Source: Clostridia bacterium (GTDB lineage: Bacteria; Bacillota; Clostridia; Oscillospirales; CAG-272). From it: DNA of 40,086 nucleotides. Location of the stretch: positions 1-40,086 of the forward strand of contig JAFTQT010000052.1 in NCBI GenBank assembly GCA_017462615.1, read 5' to 3'. The notes below the pieces were generated by a model, which ran no database searches, was not told the origin of the DNA, and was given only the letters and a program-made list of their open reading frames with translations. Made by a program: the position numbers and the translations under genes. Of the stretch, positions 31,590 through 40,086 are shown one piece after another; positions within the stretch are counted from its first letter, which is position 1, and every line of letters begins with the position of its first letter.

Positions 31590-32063
31590 TTAGGGCTTTG
31601 TGAGGCCGTGCATAAAGCCGGCGCTGTCGGCCGAGGAAATGTCACCGCCAATGACCCTGCCGCGAAACACCAAAAGGTTGGCAAGCACGGTTCCCTCGTA
31701 CCCTTCGTAATTTTGCACCCGATAGGTGTAGCGCTCTACCGTGCGGCCGCCGTAATCCGATAGATTCAGCCCCTCCCTTCGCTGCAGCTCGTTATAGGCC
31801 GCAAAAACCTTGTCGAATTCCCGAGGAATGGTGACGGTGGTGCTCTCCAGGGGCATTGTCTCTACCTGCCACCCAAGCTGGGCAAGGAGCGCCACTCTGT
31901 CCTCGTTACTGCGAATGCCTTCAAAATTCACGCCTTCATCCGCCGCGGCCGCTGTCGGCTGCAGCTCCGGCACAAAGGCGATCAACGTGATCAGTGCCGC
32001 CAGCGCCACACATAAGACGGCAATAAAGCGTACCGTTCCCGCCCGCATAGAATAAATGAACAT
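31590..32063 (-). CDS. DUF4830 domain protein, membrane-anchored
   Basis: This 157-residue protein has a signal-anchor helix (about 12-28, VRFIAVLCVALAALITLIAFV), then a DUF4830-like domain: NEDRVALLAQLGWQVE, TVTIPREFDKVFAAYNELQ, and RYTYRVQNY...VLANLLVFRGRVIGGDI. The family is of unknown function and is exported or membrane-bound in Clostridia. I chose ATG 32063 because AGGAGG lies just upstream; an ATG at 32168 would add 35 unlikely residues. Divergent from the cysteine-rich lipoprotein gene. Confidence 0.75.
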   Translation of the reverse strand: MFIYSMRAGTVRFIAVLCVALAALITLIAFVPELQPTAAAADEGVNFEGIRSNEDRVALLAQLGWQVETMPLESTTVTIPREFDKVFAAYNELQRREGLNLSDYGGRTVERYTYRVQNYEGYEGTVLANLLVFRGRVIGGDISSADSAGFMHGLTKP

Positions 32064-32220
32064 AACAAACCTCCTTTGGTGGTTTCCCATACCAATATAC
32101 GCAGGGGCGGTGAGGATTATGACAGAGAAGGCAAGCGCGTTGGCGCGGATCCTCGCGCGGACGGTCACACTTCAGCGAAATATTTACATGTTACGTAGAT
32201 GAAGAAAACACGCAAAAGCG

Positions 32221-32249
32221 TTGACAAGGAGGGCGGGAAGTGCTAAACT
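32221..32249 (+). promoter_or_regulatory. promoter of cysteine-rich lipoprotein gene
   Basis: Perfect TTGACA (32221-32226), a 17-base spacer and TAAACT (32244-32249), about 50 bases before ATG 32301. The -10 is imperfect. Another TTGACA at 32278-32283 has no matching -10. Confidence 0.55.
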
Positions 32250-32300
32250 AATGGTATCAGAATCAAGGCTTCATTCCTTGACAAGTGAGAGAGGGCGCAT

Positions 32301-35300
32301 ATGACGACAAAGATTTGCAGATTATTAGAGCTGCTGCTGGTGCTGCTGTTGGCGGTGACGGTGTGCCTGGTCACCGTTTCCTGTGATACCACACCGCAGG
32401 TCCCCGGAGAGGATCCCGGAATGGAGAATCCCGGCGAGCCCGGCGGCAACGAGCCCGGCGGCAACGAGCCCGGCGGCAATGAGCCCGGCGGCAACGAGCC
32501 CGAGGGCGGCGGTAATCAAGGCGGCAACGTGATCATTGGCCCTGGTGGTGTCGAAGGGATCCCCTCCATTCCCGGAGGCGGCAGCCAGGAGGAGCCTAAG
32601 CCGGATACGCATCGGCACGTTTTCGTAGTGAAGAAGGACGTACCCGCTACCTGCCTTGTGAACGGATGGCTTCTTGAAGCGTGCGACTGCGGTGAAGAGC
32701 TTCGGACGGAGCGCCAGGCCACGGGTCACGCATATCAAAACGGTATCTGCGGTGTGTGCGGATGGAGAGATGAGTCGCTGCATCTGCATGGTCAGGATGT
32801 GGTGGAGGAGCAGCCCGCTACCTGCGTGCAGGATGGCTGGCGCTTGGTGCGGTGCGGTGAGTGCGGCTTTGAGGAGCGGATCCCGCTGTTTTCGCCGGGC
32901 CATTCCTATAACAGCACGGGAAGCTGCACCGTGTGTGGATATGCCAAGGTGCATCAGTGCCATTGGGCCGAGGTCTCGCGTCGGGAGTCCTGCGCGGAAA
33001 GCGGAACCCGTCAACTGCGCTGCTATGGCTGCGGCCTTGAAAAAACAGAGATGATCCCGCCCACGGGCAAGCACGATCAATCCTACGACAGCGTGGGTGT
33101 CTGCGGCCTTTGCGGTACGCGCAACAATGCCGTTTGCACGGTTTGCAGCTGGGTGCTTTCCGATCTGGAGACGCTGCCCGGTTGCGTCACCAAGGGCAGG
33201 GCCGTCTACACCTGCGCCGGCTGCCATCGTACCTGTCGTATTCCTGTGCCTGCGCTTGGTCACAGCTACGCGGGCGGCACCTGTACGCAATGCGGCGCTA
33301 CGGAAGCGCACGATTGCCAAAATCATCTCAGTCAGCTGTACCGAAAGAACAGCTGCGCGGATAGGGTGATTGTGCTTTCGGAATGCACCGTTTGCGGCAA
33401 GATCCTTGCGGAGGAGCGGCCACCCACAGGGCACGCCATCACCCCCAACTGTGAATGCTTTATTTGTGGCATGGAGCTGCACGCCTATACCGTGCTTTCA
33501 GAAGAGAGCGCCGGCTGCGTTGAGGTTGGTGTCAAGCGCCTGCAATGTGACATTTGCGGCCATATCAAGGAGCAGATCGTGGCTCCGCAGGAGCACGACA
33601 TAGGCGAGGACGGCCGCTGTCTGAACTGCGATTTTGTGCGTGTCGGCACGCACGACTGCGATTTTTATCTGGCCCATGCAACCGCGGAGAATTGTGACGC
33701 CTTCGGTTGGCAGATCTGGGTCTGCCGCATTTGTGAGGGCGTGAAATGGGAGCAGCCCCTTCCCACGCCTCACCACTACAAGCTGGTGCAGGAAATTGTG
33801 AGCACAAAGGGCTACGTGGTGCGCGAGGAGTGCTGTGTGGATTGTGACGCGCTGAGCGTCACCTATGGTGATTCCCTGTCTCACGCCCACGTCTCTGTGA
33901 CCGTTTCCGATGTGTTGGGCGGCGCAAAACGGTTGGTTTGTCTTTGGTGCGGAGCGGAGCTGGAGGCGCCGGATACGACCGATCACGAGCATTCCTACCG
34001 CACCTCGCGTGTGGAGCCCGAATGTGAGGCACCAGGCACCTTGACGACCTATTGCGTTATCTGCGGTTACGCTGTTACCGAGTCCATTCCGGCTCCCGGT
34101 CATCAGCAGATCACCGTTCCGCGCAAGGATGCCACCTGTGAGGAAAACGGCCACGAGGCCTATATCGCTTGCGCGACCTGCGGCGAGGCTCTGGAGGAGG
34201 TCGTGATCATCTTTGGCAGACATCTCTACGAAAATGAGGTTTGCATCCGCTGTGGCGCGGAGGAACCCAGCGACCACACCCACGAATACGAAGAATACTG
34301 GAAAATGGATGCCACGTGTACAAAGCCCGGCACGCTGACGGAGCGGTGCGTGCATTGCTGGAAGCAGCGCCAGAGCGTGCTGCCCGCCACCGGGCATAGC
34401 TATGAAAAGGGTGTTTGCACCGCTTGTGGCGCGGTGGACGAGACCACCCACGTTCACGAATACGAGGAGATAGGGTACAGTATCCTTCCCACTTGTGAAA
34501 GGCCCGGCGAAATGCTGGAGCAATGCGTGCTTTGCGGCGCGGAGCGCTTTGTTCCCGTGCCCGCTCTCGGGCACGATTATGACGAGCGTGATGTCTGCAA
34601 GCATTGCGGCGCAGTGAACGAGAAGCACGAGCACATGTGGGTGACCCTCAGCGAGATACCCGCCTCCTGCGAAAAGAGCGGCAAGATCAGGGAAGGCTGC
34701 GTGCAATGCGGAGCTGAGCGCGAGGAGCTTTTGCCCGCCCTTGGTCATCATTATTTGGATGGGATCTGCGGCAATTGCGGTGACGTCCGGCAGCATCGCT
34801 GCTTGTGGATAGAAATATCCAGAACCGAGGCCTGCACCGGACAGGGCACGCGTACCCTTTGCTGCTATGGCTGCGGCGAGGAGGTCATCGAGCCTCTTGC
34901 GCCCCTTTCCCACGACGATAATTACTTTTTCTACGGCACCTGTGGTCGCTGCTCGGCAACAAACGACGCCTTCTGCCAGCATCATTTGCCGGTATTTTCC
35001 GAAGTCATACGGGAGGCCACCTGCACGGAGCGCGGCGTTTCCGCTTACAGCTGTATGAATTGCCTCCAGATCGTTCAGCTGCCCACGCCTGCCCTTGGCC
35101 ACGATTTTGCGGGCGCAAACTGTTCCCGCTGTGGCGTTGCCCTTGAGCACGATTGCAGGGAGCACCTACGGGAGCTGCCCTACTACCATAGCTGCACGGA
35201 GGAATATACGCAGATCTGGGAATGCATGCTGTGCGGCATGATCGATCAACGGATTTGCTCGCCCGGGCACGTAATGAATCTGTGTAAGTGTGAATATTGC

Positions 35301-36026
35301 GATTACGAGAACCACGGATGGCTGGAGAGGCTTCCTCAGGATCTGACCACAGGCTGTACCGATGCTGTTGTTACAAAGTGGGAGTGCCACGAATGTGGGA
35401 AGATCGTCGATGAGGTGCGGCAGCCGGTGGGGCATAGCTACGCAAGCGGCGCGTGTACCGCCTGCGGTATGGCGCAGCCTGGCGCGCATGAATGCGACTA
35501 CGTACTGCTATACCACACGGAGGCAAGCTGCACCGAGTACGGTACACAGCTTTGGAGCTGCGCGATCTGCGCTGGATCCGTATGGGCGGACATCGAGCCG
35601 CAGGGGCATACCTTTGAGGAAATGCATCGGGAGTTCACCCAGCAGGGTCTTGTTTTGATCGTATCCCGCTGTGAAAAATGCTCCCTTTGGAGATCCGAGG
35701 TGGGCGAAAATGCCCACGTGACCGTTACCGTGGCAGACGCGAGCTACGGCTGCACGGATGAGCGGGCTTTGCGGGATATTTGCGCCATTTGCGGTACGGA
35801 GCTGAGAGCTTATTCCTCCTTGGCACCGGGTCATACCGTGGAGATCGATCACGCGGATGCTACCTGCTATACCGAAGGCTATCATCGCGAGCTGTGCGTG
35901 GCTTGCGGCGAGGTGCTGTCAGAGGAGATCTATCCCACCGTAGAGCATCAGTATGAAAACGGCAATTGCTGGATGTGCGGTGCTGCCGAGAAGCCCGACA
36001 TCGAGCTGCCGAAGGCAAAATTTTAG
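32301..36026 (+). CDS. 1241-residue cysteine-rich repeat lipoprotein, unknown
   Basis: The N-terminus is a signal peptide with a probable lipobox (VTVSC, C28; the -3 Thr is atypical), then a Pro/Gly linker with four GGNEP repeats (48-67). From residue 104 to the end the protein consists of about 20 units of 50-60 residues. Each has the plan: His near the start, a single Cys, C-x2-C, then P-x-x-GH-x-Y-x(2-3)-G-x-C-x2-CG. I count about 111 cysteines. The CxxCG pairs look like zinc knuckles or disulfide-capped loops. Only one CxxCH (305-309) is present, so it is not a multihaem cytochrome. Units 104-600 and 718-1229 match each other in order, showing a large internal duplication. No enzyme motif is seen. 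GAGAGAGG precedes ATG 32301. Probably extracellular and membrane-tethered. Confidence 0.8.
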   Translation: MTTKICRLLELLLVLLLAVTVCLVTVSCDTTPQVPGEDPGMENPGEPGGNEPGGNEPGGNEPGGNEPEGGGNQGGNVIIGPGGVEGIPSIPGGGSQEEPKPDTHRHVFVVKKDVPATCLVNGWLLEACDCGEELRTERQATGHAYQNGICGVCGWRDESLHLHGQDVVEEQPATCVQDGWRLVRCGECGFEERIPLFSPGHSYNSTGSCTVCGYAKVHQCHWAEVSRRESCAESGTRQLRCYGCGLEKTEMIPPTGKHDQSYDSVGVCGLCGTRNNAVCTVCSWVLSDLETLPGCVTKGRAVYTCAGCHRTCRIPVPALGHSYAGGTCTQCGATEAHDCQNHLSQLYRKNSCADRVIVLSECTVCGKILAEERPPTGHAITPNCECFICGMELHAYTVLSEESAGCVEVGVKRLQCDICGHIKEQIVAPQEHDIGEDGRCLNCDFVRVGTHDCDFYLAHATAENCDAFGWQIWVCRICEGVKWEQPLPTPHHYKLVQEIVSTKGYVVREECCVDCDALSVTYGDSLSHAHVSVTVSDVLGGAKRLVCLWCGAELEAPDTTDHEHSYRTSRVEPECEAPGTLTTYCVICGYAVTESIPAPGHQQITVPRKDATCEENGHEAYIACATCGEALEEVVIIFGRHLYENEVCIRCGAEEPSDHTHEYEEYWKMDATCTKPGTLTERCVHCWKQRQSVLPATGHSYEKGVCTACGAVDETTHVHEYEEIGYSILPTCERPGEMLEQCVLCGAERFVPVPALGHDYDERDVCKHCGAVNEKHEHMWVTLSEIPASCEKSGKIREGCVQCGAEREELLPALGHHYLDGICGNCGDVRQHRCLWIEISRTEACTGQGTRTLCCYGCGEEVIEPLAPLSHDDNYFFYGTCGRCSATNDAFCQHHLPVFSEVIREATCTERGVSAYSCMNCLQIVQLPTPALGHDFAGANCSRCGVALEHDCREHLRELPYYHSCTEEYTQIWECMLCGMIDQRICSPGHVMNLCKCEYCDYENHGWLERLPQDLTTGCTDAVVTKWECHECGKIVDEVRQPVGHSYASGACTACGMAQPGAHECDYVLLYHTEASCTEYGTQLWSCAICAGSVWADIEPQGHTFEEMHREFTQQGLVLIVSRCEKCSLWRSEVGENAHVTVTVADASYGCTDERALRDICAICGTELRAYSSLAPGHTVEIDHADATCYTEGYHRELCVACGEVLSEEIYPTVEHQYENGNCWMCGAAEKPDIELPKAKF
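32442..32501. repeat. four 15-bp GGNEP repeats
   Basis: Four consecutive near-identical 15-base units encode GGNEP in the linker after the lipobox of the cysteine-rich protein. Only one synonymous change is seen (AAC to AAT). Confidence 0.9.
32610..34100 (+). repeat. super-repeat block A of cysteine-rich protein
   Basis: Residues 104-600. Unit by unit, it aligns with block B at a constant offset of about 609-615 residues: HQCHWAEVSRRESC with HRCLWIEISRTEAC, EAHDCQNHL with LEHDCREHL, and AHVSVTVSD with AHVTVTVAD. Confidence 0.8.
34452..35987 (+). repeat. super-repeat block B of cysteine-rich protein
   Basis: Residues 718-1229, the partner of block A. Irregular units are copied too, for example the short HxxCKC/NCEC unit (384-389 and 995-1000) and the long insertion ending in AHVTVTV. 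This argues for duplication of an already diversified array, not independent expansion. Confidence 0.8.
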
Positions 36027-36033
36027 ATAAACC

Positions 36034-36073
36034 AAAAAGAGAACGAAGCGACTTGCCGCTTCGTTCTCTTTTT
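36034..36073 (+). terminator. terminator of cysteine-rich protein gene
   Basis: AAAAAGAGAACGAAGCG (36034-36050) pairs perfectly with CGCTTCGTTCTCTTTTT (36057-36073), followed by a further T. Confidence 0.9.
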
Positions 36074-36097
36074 TAGCGGAGAGGCTTACAGGCTCTC

Positions 36098-36129
36098 AAT
36101 AAATAAAGAGGGAGCCCTCGGGCTCCCTC
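36098..36129 (-). terminator. terminator of proS
   Basis: GAGGGAGCCC (36108-36117) pairs with GGGCTCCCTC (36120-36129). On the minus strand it is followed by TTTATTTATT. Confidence 0.75.
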
Positions 36130-36139
36130 CGTTTGTGAA

Positions 36140-37579
36140 TCAATACTGTCTGCCCCAGACCACCATATGCTTGGCGGGCTTGCCGCAGCAAACGCAGGTG
36201 TCGGAGAGCTTTTCCTCGGTGAAGGGGATGCAGCGGGACTTGACGCCGCCGGTCTTATCCTTCAGCGCGTCCTCACACGCCACGTCGCCGCACCACATGG
36301 CCTTGATATAGCCGGGCTTGTTCTCGGCAATCTCCAGGAACTCCTCCAGATTCTTTGCAACGTGGGTCTTCTCCGCAAGATTCTTGCGGGCGCGCTCCAC
36401 CAGCTCGTCGTGTACCTGCCGGAGCATAGCGGCCACCTCGGCCTCTACGTTATCAAGGGAGACGAACTTCTTCTCGCGGGTCACGCGGCTGACCAGCACG
36501 CAGGAATTGTTTTCGATATCCTTGGGGCCGATCTCCAGACGAACCGGAACGCCCTTCATCTCGTATTGGCTGAACTTCCAGCCGGTGGACTGATCGCTGT
36601 CGTCCAGCTTGACGCGCAGGGTCTCGGCAAGGCGGGCCTTCAGCTCGTTTGCCTTTTCGAGAACGCCCTCCTTGTGCTGGGCAACGGGAATGATAACCAC
36701 CTGAATGGGTGCTACGGCAGGGGGCAGGATCAGGCCGTTGTCGTCGCCGTGGGTCATAATGATGGCACCGATGGAGCGCGTAGAAACGCCCCAGGAGGTC
36801 TGGAAGGGATACTTGACGGTATTATCTCTTGCGGTGAAGGTGATGTCAAAGGCCTTGGCGAAGCCGTCACCGAAGAAGTGAGAGGTGCCGCCCTGCAGGG
36901 CAACGCCGTTGTGCATCATGGGTTCGATGGTGTAGGTTGCCTCAGCACCGGCAAACTTTTCCTTGTCGGTCTTGCGGCCGGTGATGGCGGGAATGGCCAG
37001 CGCCTCCAGGTAGAAGTCCTCGTAGACCTTCAGCATCTGCTGGGTCTCGGCCTCGGCCTCCTCGCGGGTTTCGTGCATGGTATGTCCCTCCTGCCACAGG
37101 AACTCGGACGTGCGCAGGAACGGACGGGTGGTCTTTTCCCAGCGAACCACGGAGCACCACTGGTTATAGAGCTTGGGCAGGTCGCGGTAGGACTGGATCA
37201 CATTCTTGAAATGCTCGCAGAAAAGCGTTTCCGAGGTGGGGCGGACGGCCAGACGCTCGGTGAGCTTGTTCTCGCCGCCGAAGGTGACCCAGGCGCACTC
37301 GGGAGCAAAACCCTCCACGTGATCCTTCTCCTTGGTCAGCAGGCTTTCGGGGATGAACATGGGCATATATACGTTTTCGTGTCCGGTCTTCTTAAAGCGG
37401 GCGTCCAGATCCTTCTGGATGTTTTCCCAAATGGCGTAGCCGTAAGGACGGAAGATCATACAGCCCTTGACGCTGGAGTAATCCATCAGCTCTGCCTTTT
37501 TTACGACGTCGGTATACCACTGGGCAAAATCAACCTCCATCGAGGTGATCTGCTCCACCAATTTCTTTTCTTTTGCCAT
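36140..37579 (-). CDS. proS: prolyl-tRNA synthetase, archaeal/eukaryotic type
   Basis: This class II synthetase charges tRNA-Pro. At 479 residues it lacks the inserted editing domain of the classical bacterial form. Signs include [21 protein letters not shown], the motif 2 region [29 protein letters not shown] (motif 3) and a C-terminal extension with CxxC pairs (TCVCCGKPA) ending in Tyr, typical of the Thermus/archaeal group. AAAGGAA precedes ATG 37579. This form occurs in many Clostridia and likely reflects old transfer. Confidence 0.94.
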   Translation of the reverse strand: MAKEKKLVEQITSMEVDFAQWYTDVVKKAELMDYSSVKGCMIFRPYGYAIWENIQKDLDARFKKTGHENVYMPMFIPESLLTKEKDHVEGFAPECAWVTFGGENKLTERLAVRPTSETLFCEHFKNVIQSYRDLPKLYNQWCSVVRWEKTTRPFLRTSEFLWQEGHTMHETREEAEAETQQMLKVYEDFYLEALAIPAITGRKTDKEKFAGAEATYTIEPMMHNGVALQGGTSHFFGDGFAKAFDITFTARDNTVKYPFQTSWGVSTRSIGAIIMTHGDDNGLILPPAVAPIQVVIIPVAQHKEGVLEKANELKARLAETLRVKLDDSDQSTGWKFSQYEMKGVPVRLEIGPKDIENNSCVLVSRVTREKKFVSLDNVEAEVAAMLRQVHDELVERARKNLAEKTHVAKNLEEFLEIAENKPGYIKAMWCGDVACEDALKDKTGGVKSRCIPFTEEKLSDTCVCCGKPAKHMVVWGRQY

Positions 37580-37622
37580 TGTCGGTTCCTTTCTCTTGAA
37601 ACGGATAGATAGATACCATTCT

Positions 37623-37651
37623 ATTATAATCCCAACGGCGGCGATTGTCAA
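37623..37651 (-). promoter_or_regulatory. promoter of proS
   Basis: Minus strand: perfect TTGACA (37646-37651), a 17-base spacer, perfect TATAAT (37623-37628), 43 bases before the start codon. No T-box-like leader fits in that space. Confidence 0.9.
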
Positions 37652-37703
37652 GTCGGGTGAGGGGTACTTTTTGAAAAAACTGCAGGCTTTTTGCAAAATT
37701 CCA

Positions 37704-37732
37704 TTGATTGCGACACCAAAATATGGTATACT
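37704..37732 (+). promoter_or_regulatory. promoter of phosphohexomutase gene
   Basis: TTGATT (37704-37709), a 17-base spacer, TATACT (37727-37732), 53 bases before ATG 37786. It matches the dCMP deaminase promoter hexamers exactly. Confidence 0.75.
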
Positions 37733-37785
37733 ATATATGTTATGTTGTTTGAACAGTTTTCTTCAAGTGCTTGAAAGGAGCAGAT

Positions 37786-39465
37786 ATGGAACAGTACAAG
37801 GAGCTTTATTTGAAATGGAAGGAGAGCCCCCTCTGTGACGAGGAGACCAAAAGAGAGCTTTCCTCCATCGCAGAGGACGAAAACGAAATTTACGATCGCT
37901 TTTATACTGCCATGGCCTTTGGCACGGCAGGCATGCGCGGTCTCATTGGCGCGGGTATCAATCGCATGAATCGCTATACCGTCCGCAAGGCCACCCTTGG
38001 CTTTGCACAGTATTTGAAGCAGTACGGCGGCGCAGAGACCGCAAAGAAGGGTGTGGTGATCGCCCACGATAACCGCCGCATGAGCCGCGAGTTTTGTCTG
38101 GAAACTGCCGGTGTTCTTGCCGCCGAGGGCATTCAGACCTATATTTTTGACGATCTGCGCACCACCCCTCAGCTTTCCTTTACCGTGCGGCATCTTGGCG
38201 CGGCGGGCGGCGTGGTCATCACCGCCTCTCACAATCCTCCCGAATACAACGGCTATAAGCTTTACGATGCCGAGGGCTGTCAGCTGATGCCCCGTTACAC
38301 CGATGTGCTGAGCGGTATGATCGACAGGATCGAGGATCCCCTCGCCATCCGCTCCCTTACCGTAGAGGAGGCAGGCGATCTCATTCGCGTGCTGGGTGCT
38401 GACGTAGATGAGGCCTACTATGCGGCTGTTATGGGCATCCGCCTGCGTCCCGAGGCTGCCAAAACGCCCCTCACCGTGGTATATTCTCCCCAACACGGTA
38501 CGGGAAACGTGCCGGTGCGCACCGTCCTTGACCGTTGCGGCTATCGGGTAGTGCCGGTGGAGGAGCAGTGCTTCCCCGATAAGGATTTCATCAACACCAA
38601 AAACCCCAATCCCGAAACGAAGGAGGCCTTCGAGCTGATCCTTGACTACGCCCGTCGTGTGGATGCGGATATTGCCATTACCACCGACCCCGACTGTGAC
38701 CGTCTGGGCGTGGCAGTCAAGAACGGTGAGGACTACACGCTGCTCAGCGGCAACCAATCCGGTGCTATTCTGCTGGAGTATATCCTCTCCACCAAAAAGG
38801 CAGAGGGCACTCTGCCCGCAAACGCCGTGATGTGCAATACCATTGTTACCTCCACCCTCGGTGACCGCATTTGTGAAAAATACGGCGTGGCGGTGGAAAA
38901 GACCCTCACCGGCTTCAAGTTTATCGGTGATAAGATCCACACCTGGGAGGAAAACGGCGCTCACACCTACGTATTTGGCTACGAGGAGAGCTACGGCTGC
39001 CTGATTGCGGATTTCGCCAGGGACAAGGACGGCGTGCAGGCATCCCTCATGCTCTGCGAGGCCGCCGCCTACTACAAGGCAAAGGGAAAGACTCTCCTTG
39101 ACGTGCTGGAGGGGCTGTACGCTGAGCACGGCTTCTACCTTGACGCCATTACCAATGCGGTGCACAAGGGTGCGGCGGGCGTGGCTAAGATCGCCGCACT
39201 GCTGGAGGGCTTGCGGAGCGATCCCCCGAAGGAGGCCGGCGGCATTGCTGTTACCGGCGTGGAGGATTACCTTTCTGCTGACATGATGGCAAAGGGCTTC
39301 CCTCCCTCCAACGTATTGCGCTATACCTTTGCCGATGGCAGCTGGCTGGCCGTACGCCCCAGCGGCACCGAGCCCAAGTGTAAGTATTACTACTGCGTAG
39401 TAGGCAAGGATCGCACCGAGGCCGCCGCAAAGCACGCCGCGATGAAGGCTGCGTTTGAAAAATAA
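37786..39465 (+). CDS. phospho-sugar mutase (phosphoglucomutase/phosphomannomutase)
   Basis: This 559-residue alpha-D-phosphohexomutase, of the PgcA-like class, interconverts hexose 1- and 6-phosphates. Motifs are FGTAGMRGLIGAG, the catalytic serine loop ITASHNPPEYNGYK (S148), metal-binding TDPDCDRLG, the sugar-binding GYEESYGC and the phosphate-binding RPSGTEPK near the C-terminus. AAAGGAG precedes ATG 37786. It may supply glucose-1-phosphate for glycan synthesis and take the product of galactose catabolism; sugar preference is not visible. Confidence 0.93.
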   Translation: MEQYKELYLKWKESPLCDEETKRELSSIAEDENEIYDRFYTAMAFGTAGMRGLIGAGINRMNRYTVRKATLGFAQYLKQYGGAETAKKGVVIAHDNRRMSREFCLETAGVLAAEGIQTYIFDDLRTTPQLSFTVRHLGAAGGVVITASHNPPEYNGYKLYDAEGCQLMPRYTDVLSGMIDRIEDPLAIRSLTVEEAGDLIRVLGADVDEAYYAAVMGIRLRPEAAKTPLTVVYSPQHGTGNVPVRTVLDRCGYRVVPVEEQCFPDKDFINTKNPNPETKEAFELILDYARRVDADIAITTDPDCDRLGVAVKNGEDYTLLSGNQSGAILLEYILSTKKAEGTLPANAVMCNTIVTSTLGDRICEKYGVAVEKTLTGFKFIGDKIHTWEENGAHTYVFGYEESYGCLIADFARDKDGVQASLMLCEAAAYYKAKGKTLLDVLEGLYAEHGFYLDAITNAVHKGAAGVAKIAALLEGLRSDPPKEAGGIAVTGVEDYLSADMMAKGFPPSNVLRYTFADGSWLAVRPSGTEPKCKYYYCVVGKDRTEAAAKHAAMKAAFEK

Positions 39466-39547
39466 GGCAAAATTTGACAAAAAAGCCGCCGCGAAAACCG
39501 CTCGATATGACAGATTGCGAAAAAATGATGAATTTTTCACAAACCCC

Positions 39548-39576
39548 TTGTCAAGAAGCGAAAAATGCGGTACAAT
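39548..39576 (+). promoter_or_regulatory. promoter of gap
   Basis: TTGTCA (39548-39553), a 17-base spacer, TACAAT (39571-39576), about 70 bases before ATG 39648. A short hairpin GGTCCC/GGGGCC at about 39584-39598 lies in the leader. Confidence 0.75.
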
Positions 39577-39647
39577 GTATGATGGTCCCATAGGGGCCGA
39601 AAACAAGTTGTCCAAAAAATATACTATAAAAACGGAGGATTTTTACA

Positions 39648-40086
39648 ATGTCTGTAAAAGTTGCTATCAACGGCTTCGGCCGTATCGGCCGTCTCGCGTT
39701 CCGTCAGATGTTCGGCGCAGAGGGCTACGAAGTAGTTGCCATCAATGACCTGACCAGCCCCAAGATGCTGGCTCACCTGCTAAAGTACGACACCGCTCAG
39801 GGCTCTTACTGCGGCAAGATCGGCGAGAACGCTCACACTGTTGAGGCTACCGAGGATTCCATCATTGTTGACGGCAAGGAGATCAAGATCTACGCCGAGA
39901 AGAACGCTGCTGACTGCCCTTGGGCTAAGCTGGACGTTGACGTAGTTCTGGAGTGCACCGGCTTCTACACCTCCAAGGAGAAGTCCATGGCTCACATCAC
40001 CGCTGGCGCCAAGAAGGTCGTCATTTCTGCCCCCGCCGGCAACGACCTGAAGACCCTCGTGTACAACGTGAACAACGAGACTCTGA
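39648..40086 (+). CDS. gap: glyceraldehyde-3-phosphate dehydrogenase, 5' part
   Basis: The window ends inside this gene, after 146 codons. The N-terminal NAD-binding domain is clear: [51 protein letters not shown] and the start of the [11 protein letters not shown] segment. The catalytic Cys lies beyond the window edge. It catalyses the NAD-dependent oxidation of glyceraldehyde 3-phosphate in glycolysis. CGGAGG precedes ATG 39648. Codons are strongly biased to frequent ones, as expected for a highly expressed gene. Confidence 0.95.
   Translation, partial: MSVKVAINGFGRIGRLAFRQMFGAEGYEVVAINDLTSPKMLAHLLKYDTAQGSYCGKIGENAHTVEATEDSIIVDGKEIKIYAEKNAADCPWAKLDVDVVLECTGFYTSKEKSMAHITAGAKKVVISAPAGNDLKTLVYNVNNETL

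Noticed and set aside
33498-35165. A 555-codon open frame opposite the cysteine-rich gene
   Set aside because: Its apparent repeats only mirror the repeats of the true gene; there is no ribosome-binding site.
32301-36026. Multihaem c-type cytochrome
   Set aside because: Nearly all CxxC pairs are followed by Gly or another residue; only one CxxCH was found.
37648-39615. A 655-codon open frame opposite the phosphohexomutase
   Set aside because: Antisense shadow of a gene with all catalytic motifs.
1-40086. Genome-wide UGA reassignment
   Set aside because: Many intact genes here end in TGA (for example sepF, yggT, ylmH, lspA, rex), often overlapping the next start, and tryptophan is encoded by TGG.

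Overview
The window reads as a chromosome segment from an uncultured, moderately GC-rich member of the Clostridia (Bacillota). The basis is gene content and local order: sepF/yggT/ylmH beside ileS-lspA-rluD, an HPr kinase, the redox repressor Rex, a DnaD-type plus DnaI-type helicase-loader pair, an archaeal/eukaryotic-type ProRS, and promoters with clear TTGACA-17-TATAAT form. I see no rRNA, tRNA, CRISPR array, transposase, integrase or phage gene. The lineage below class is a guess.

Layout. 1-9304 (+) is a housekeeping run: a small membrane protein, miaA, a HlyD-like membrane protein, yggS, sepF, yggT, ylmH, ileS, lspA and an RluA-family pseudouridine synthase. Three HAD phosphatases follow (9304-11661). 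A minus-strand GDPD and DUF1934 pair (11723-13065) is divergent from a glycerol-1-phosphate dehydrogenase-like gene and a DnaQ-like exonuclease (13220-15728). 15822-19814 (-) holds hprK, galK, a membrane protein, a walJ/yycJ-like hydrolase and rlmH. 19999-28062 (+) holds a parvulin-like lipoprotein, dCMP deaminase, a lipoprotein, a low-molecular-weight phosphatase, rimI, tsaD, rex, dnaD-like, dnaI-like and a helical protein. 28159-36026 is an envelope-protein island: a repeat-rich anchored protein, a beta-helix-like secreted protein, a DUF4830 protein and a 1241-residue cysteine-rich lipoprotein. The window ends with proS (-), a phosphohexomutase and the 5' part of gap.

Most notable: (1) ileS, an essential gene, carries a single in-frame UGA at codon 534 inside a conserved catalytic-core motif, while both halves remain intact. 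(2) A cluster of five DnaA-box-like 9-mers, one a perfect TTATCCACA, lies between tsaD and rex, directly upstream of an operon that ends in two helicase-loader genes. (3) The 1241-residue putative lipoprotein has about 111 cysteines and is built from about 20 CxxC repeat units. Those units are themselves arranged as two ~500-residue blocks about 614 residues apart. I do not recognise a described function for it.

How the genes fit together: the left part serves translation, tRNA/rRNA modification, lipoprotein maturation and division. The middle links carbon control (HprK), galactose use, redox sensing (Rex) and replication initiation (DnaD/DnaI). The right part is dominated by secreted, probably surface-exposed, low-complexity or repeat proteins followed by central carbon metabolism.
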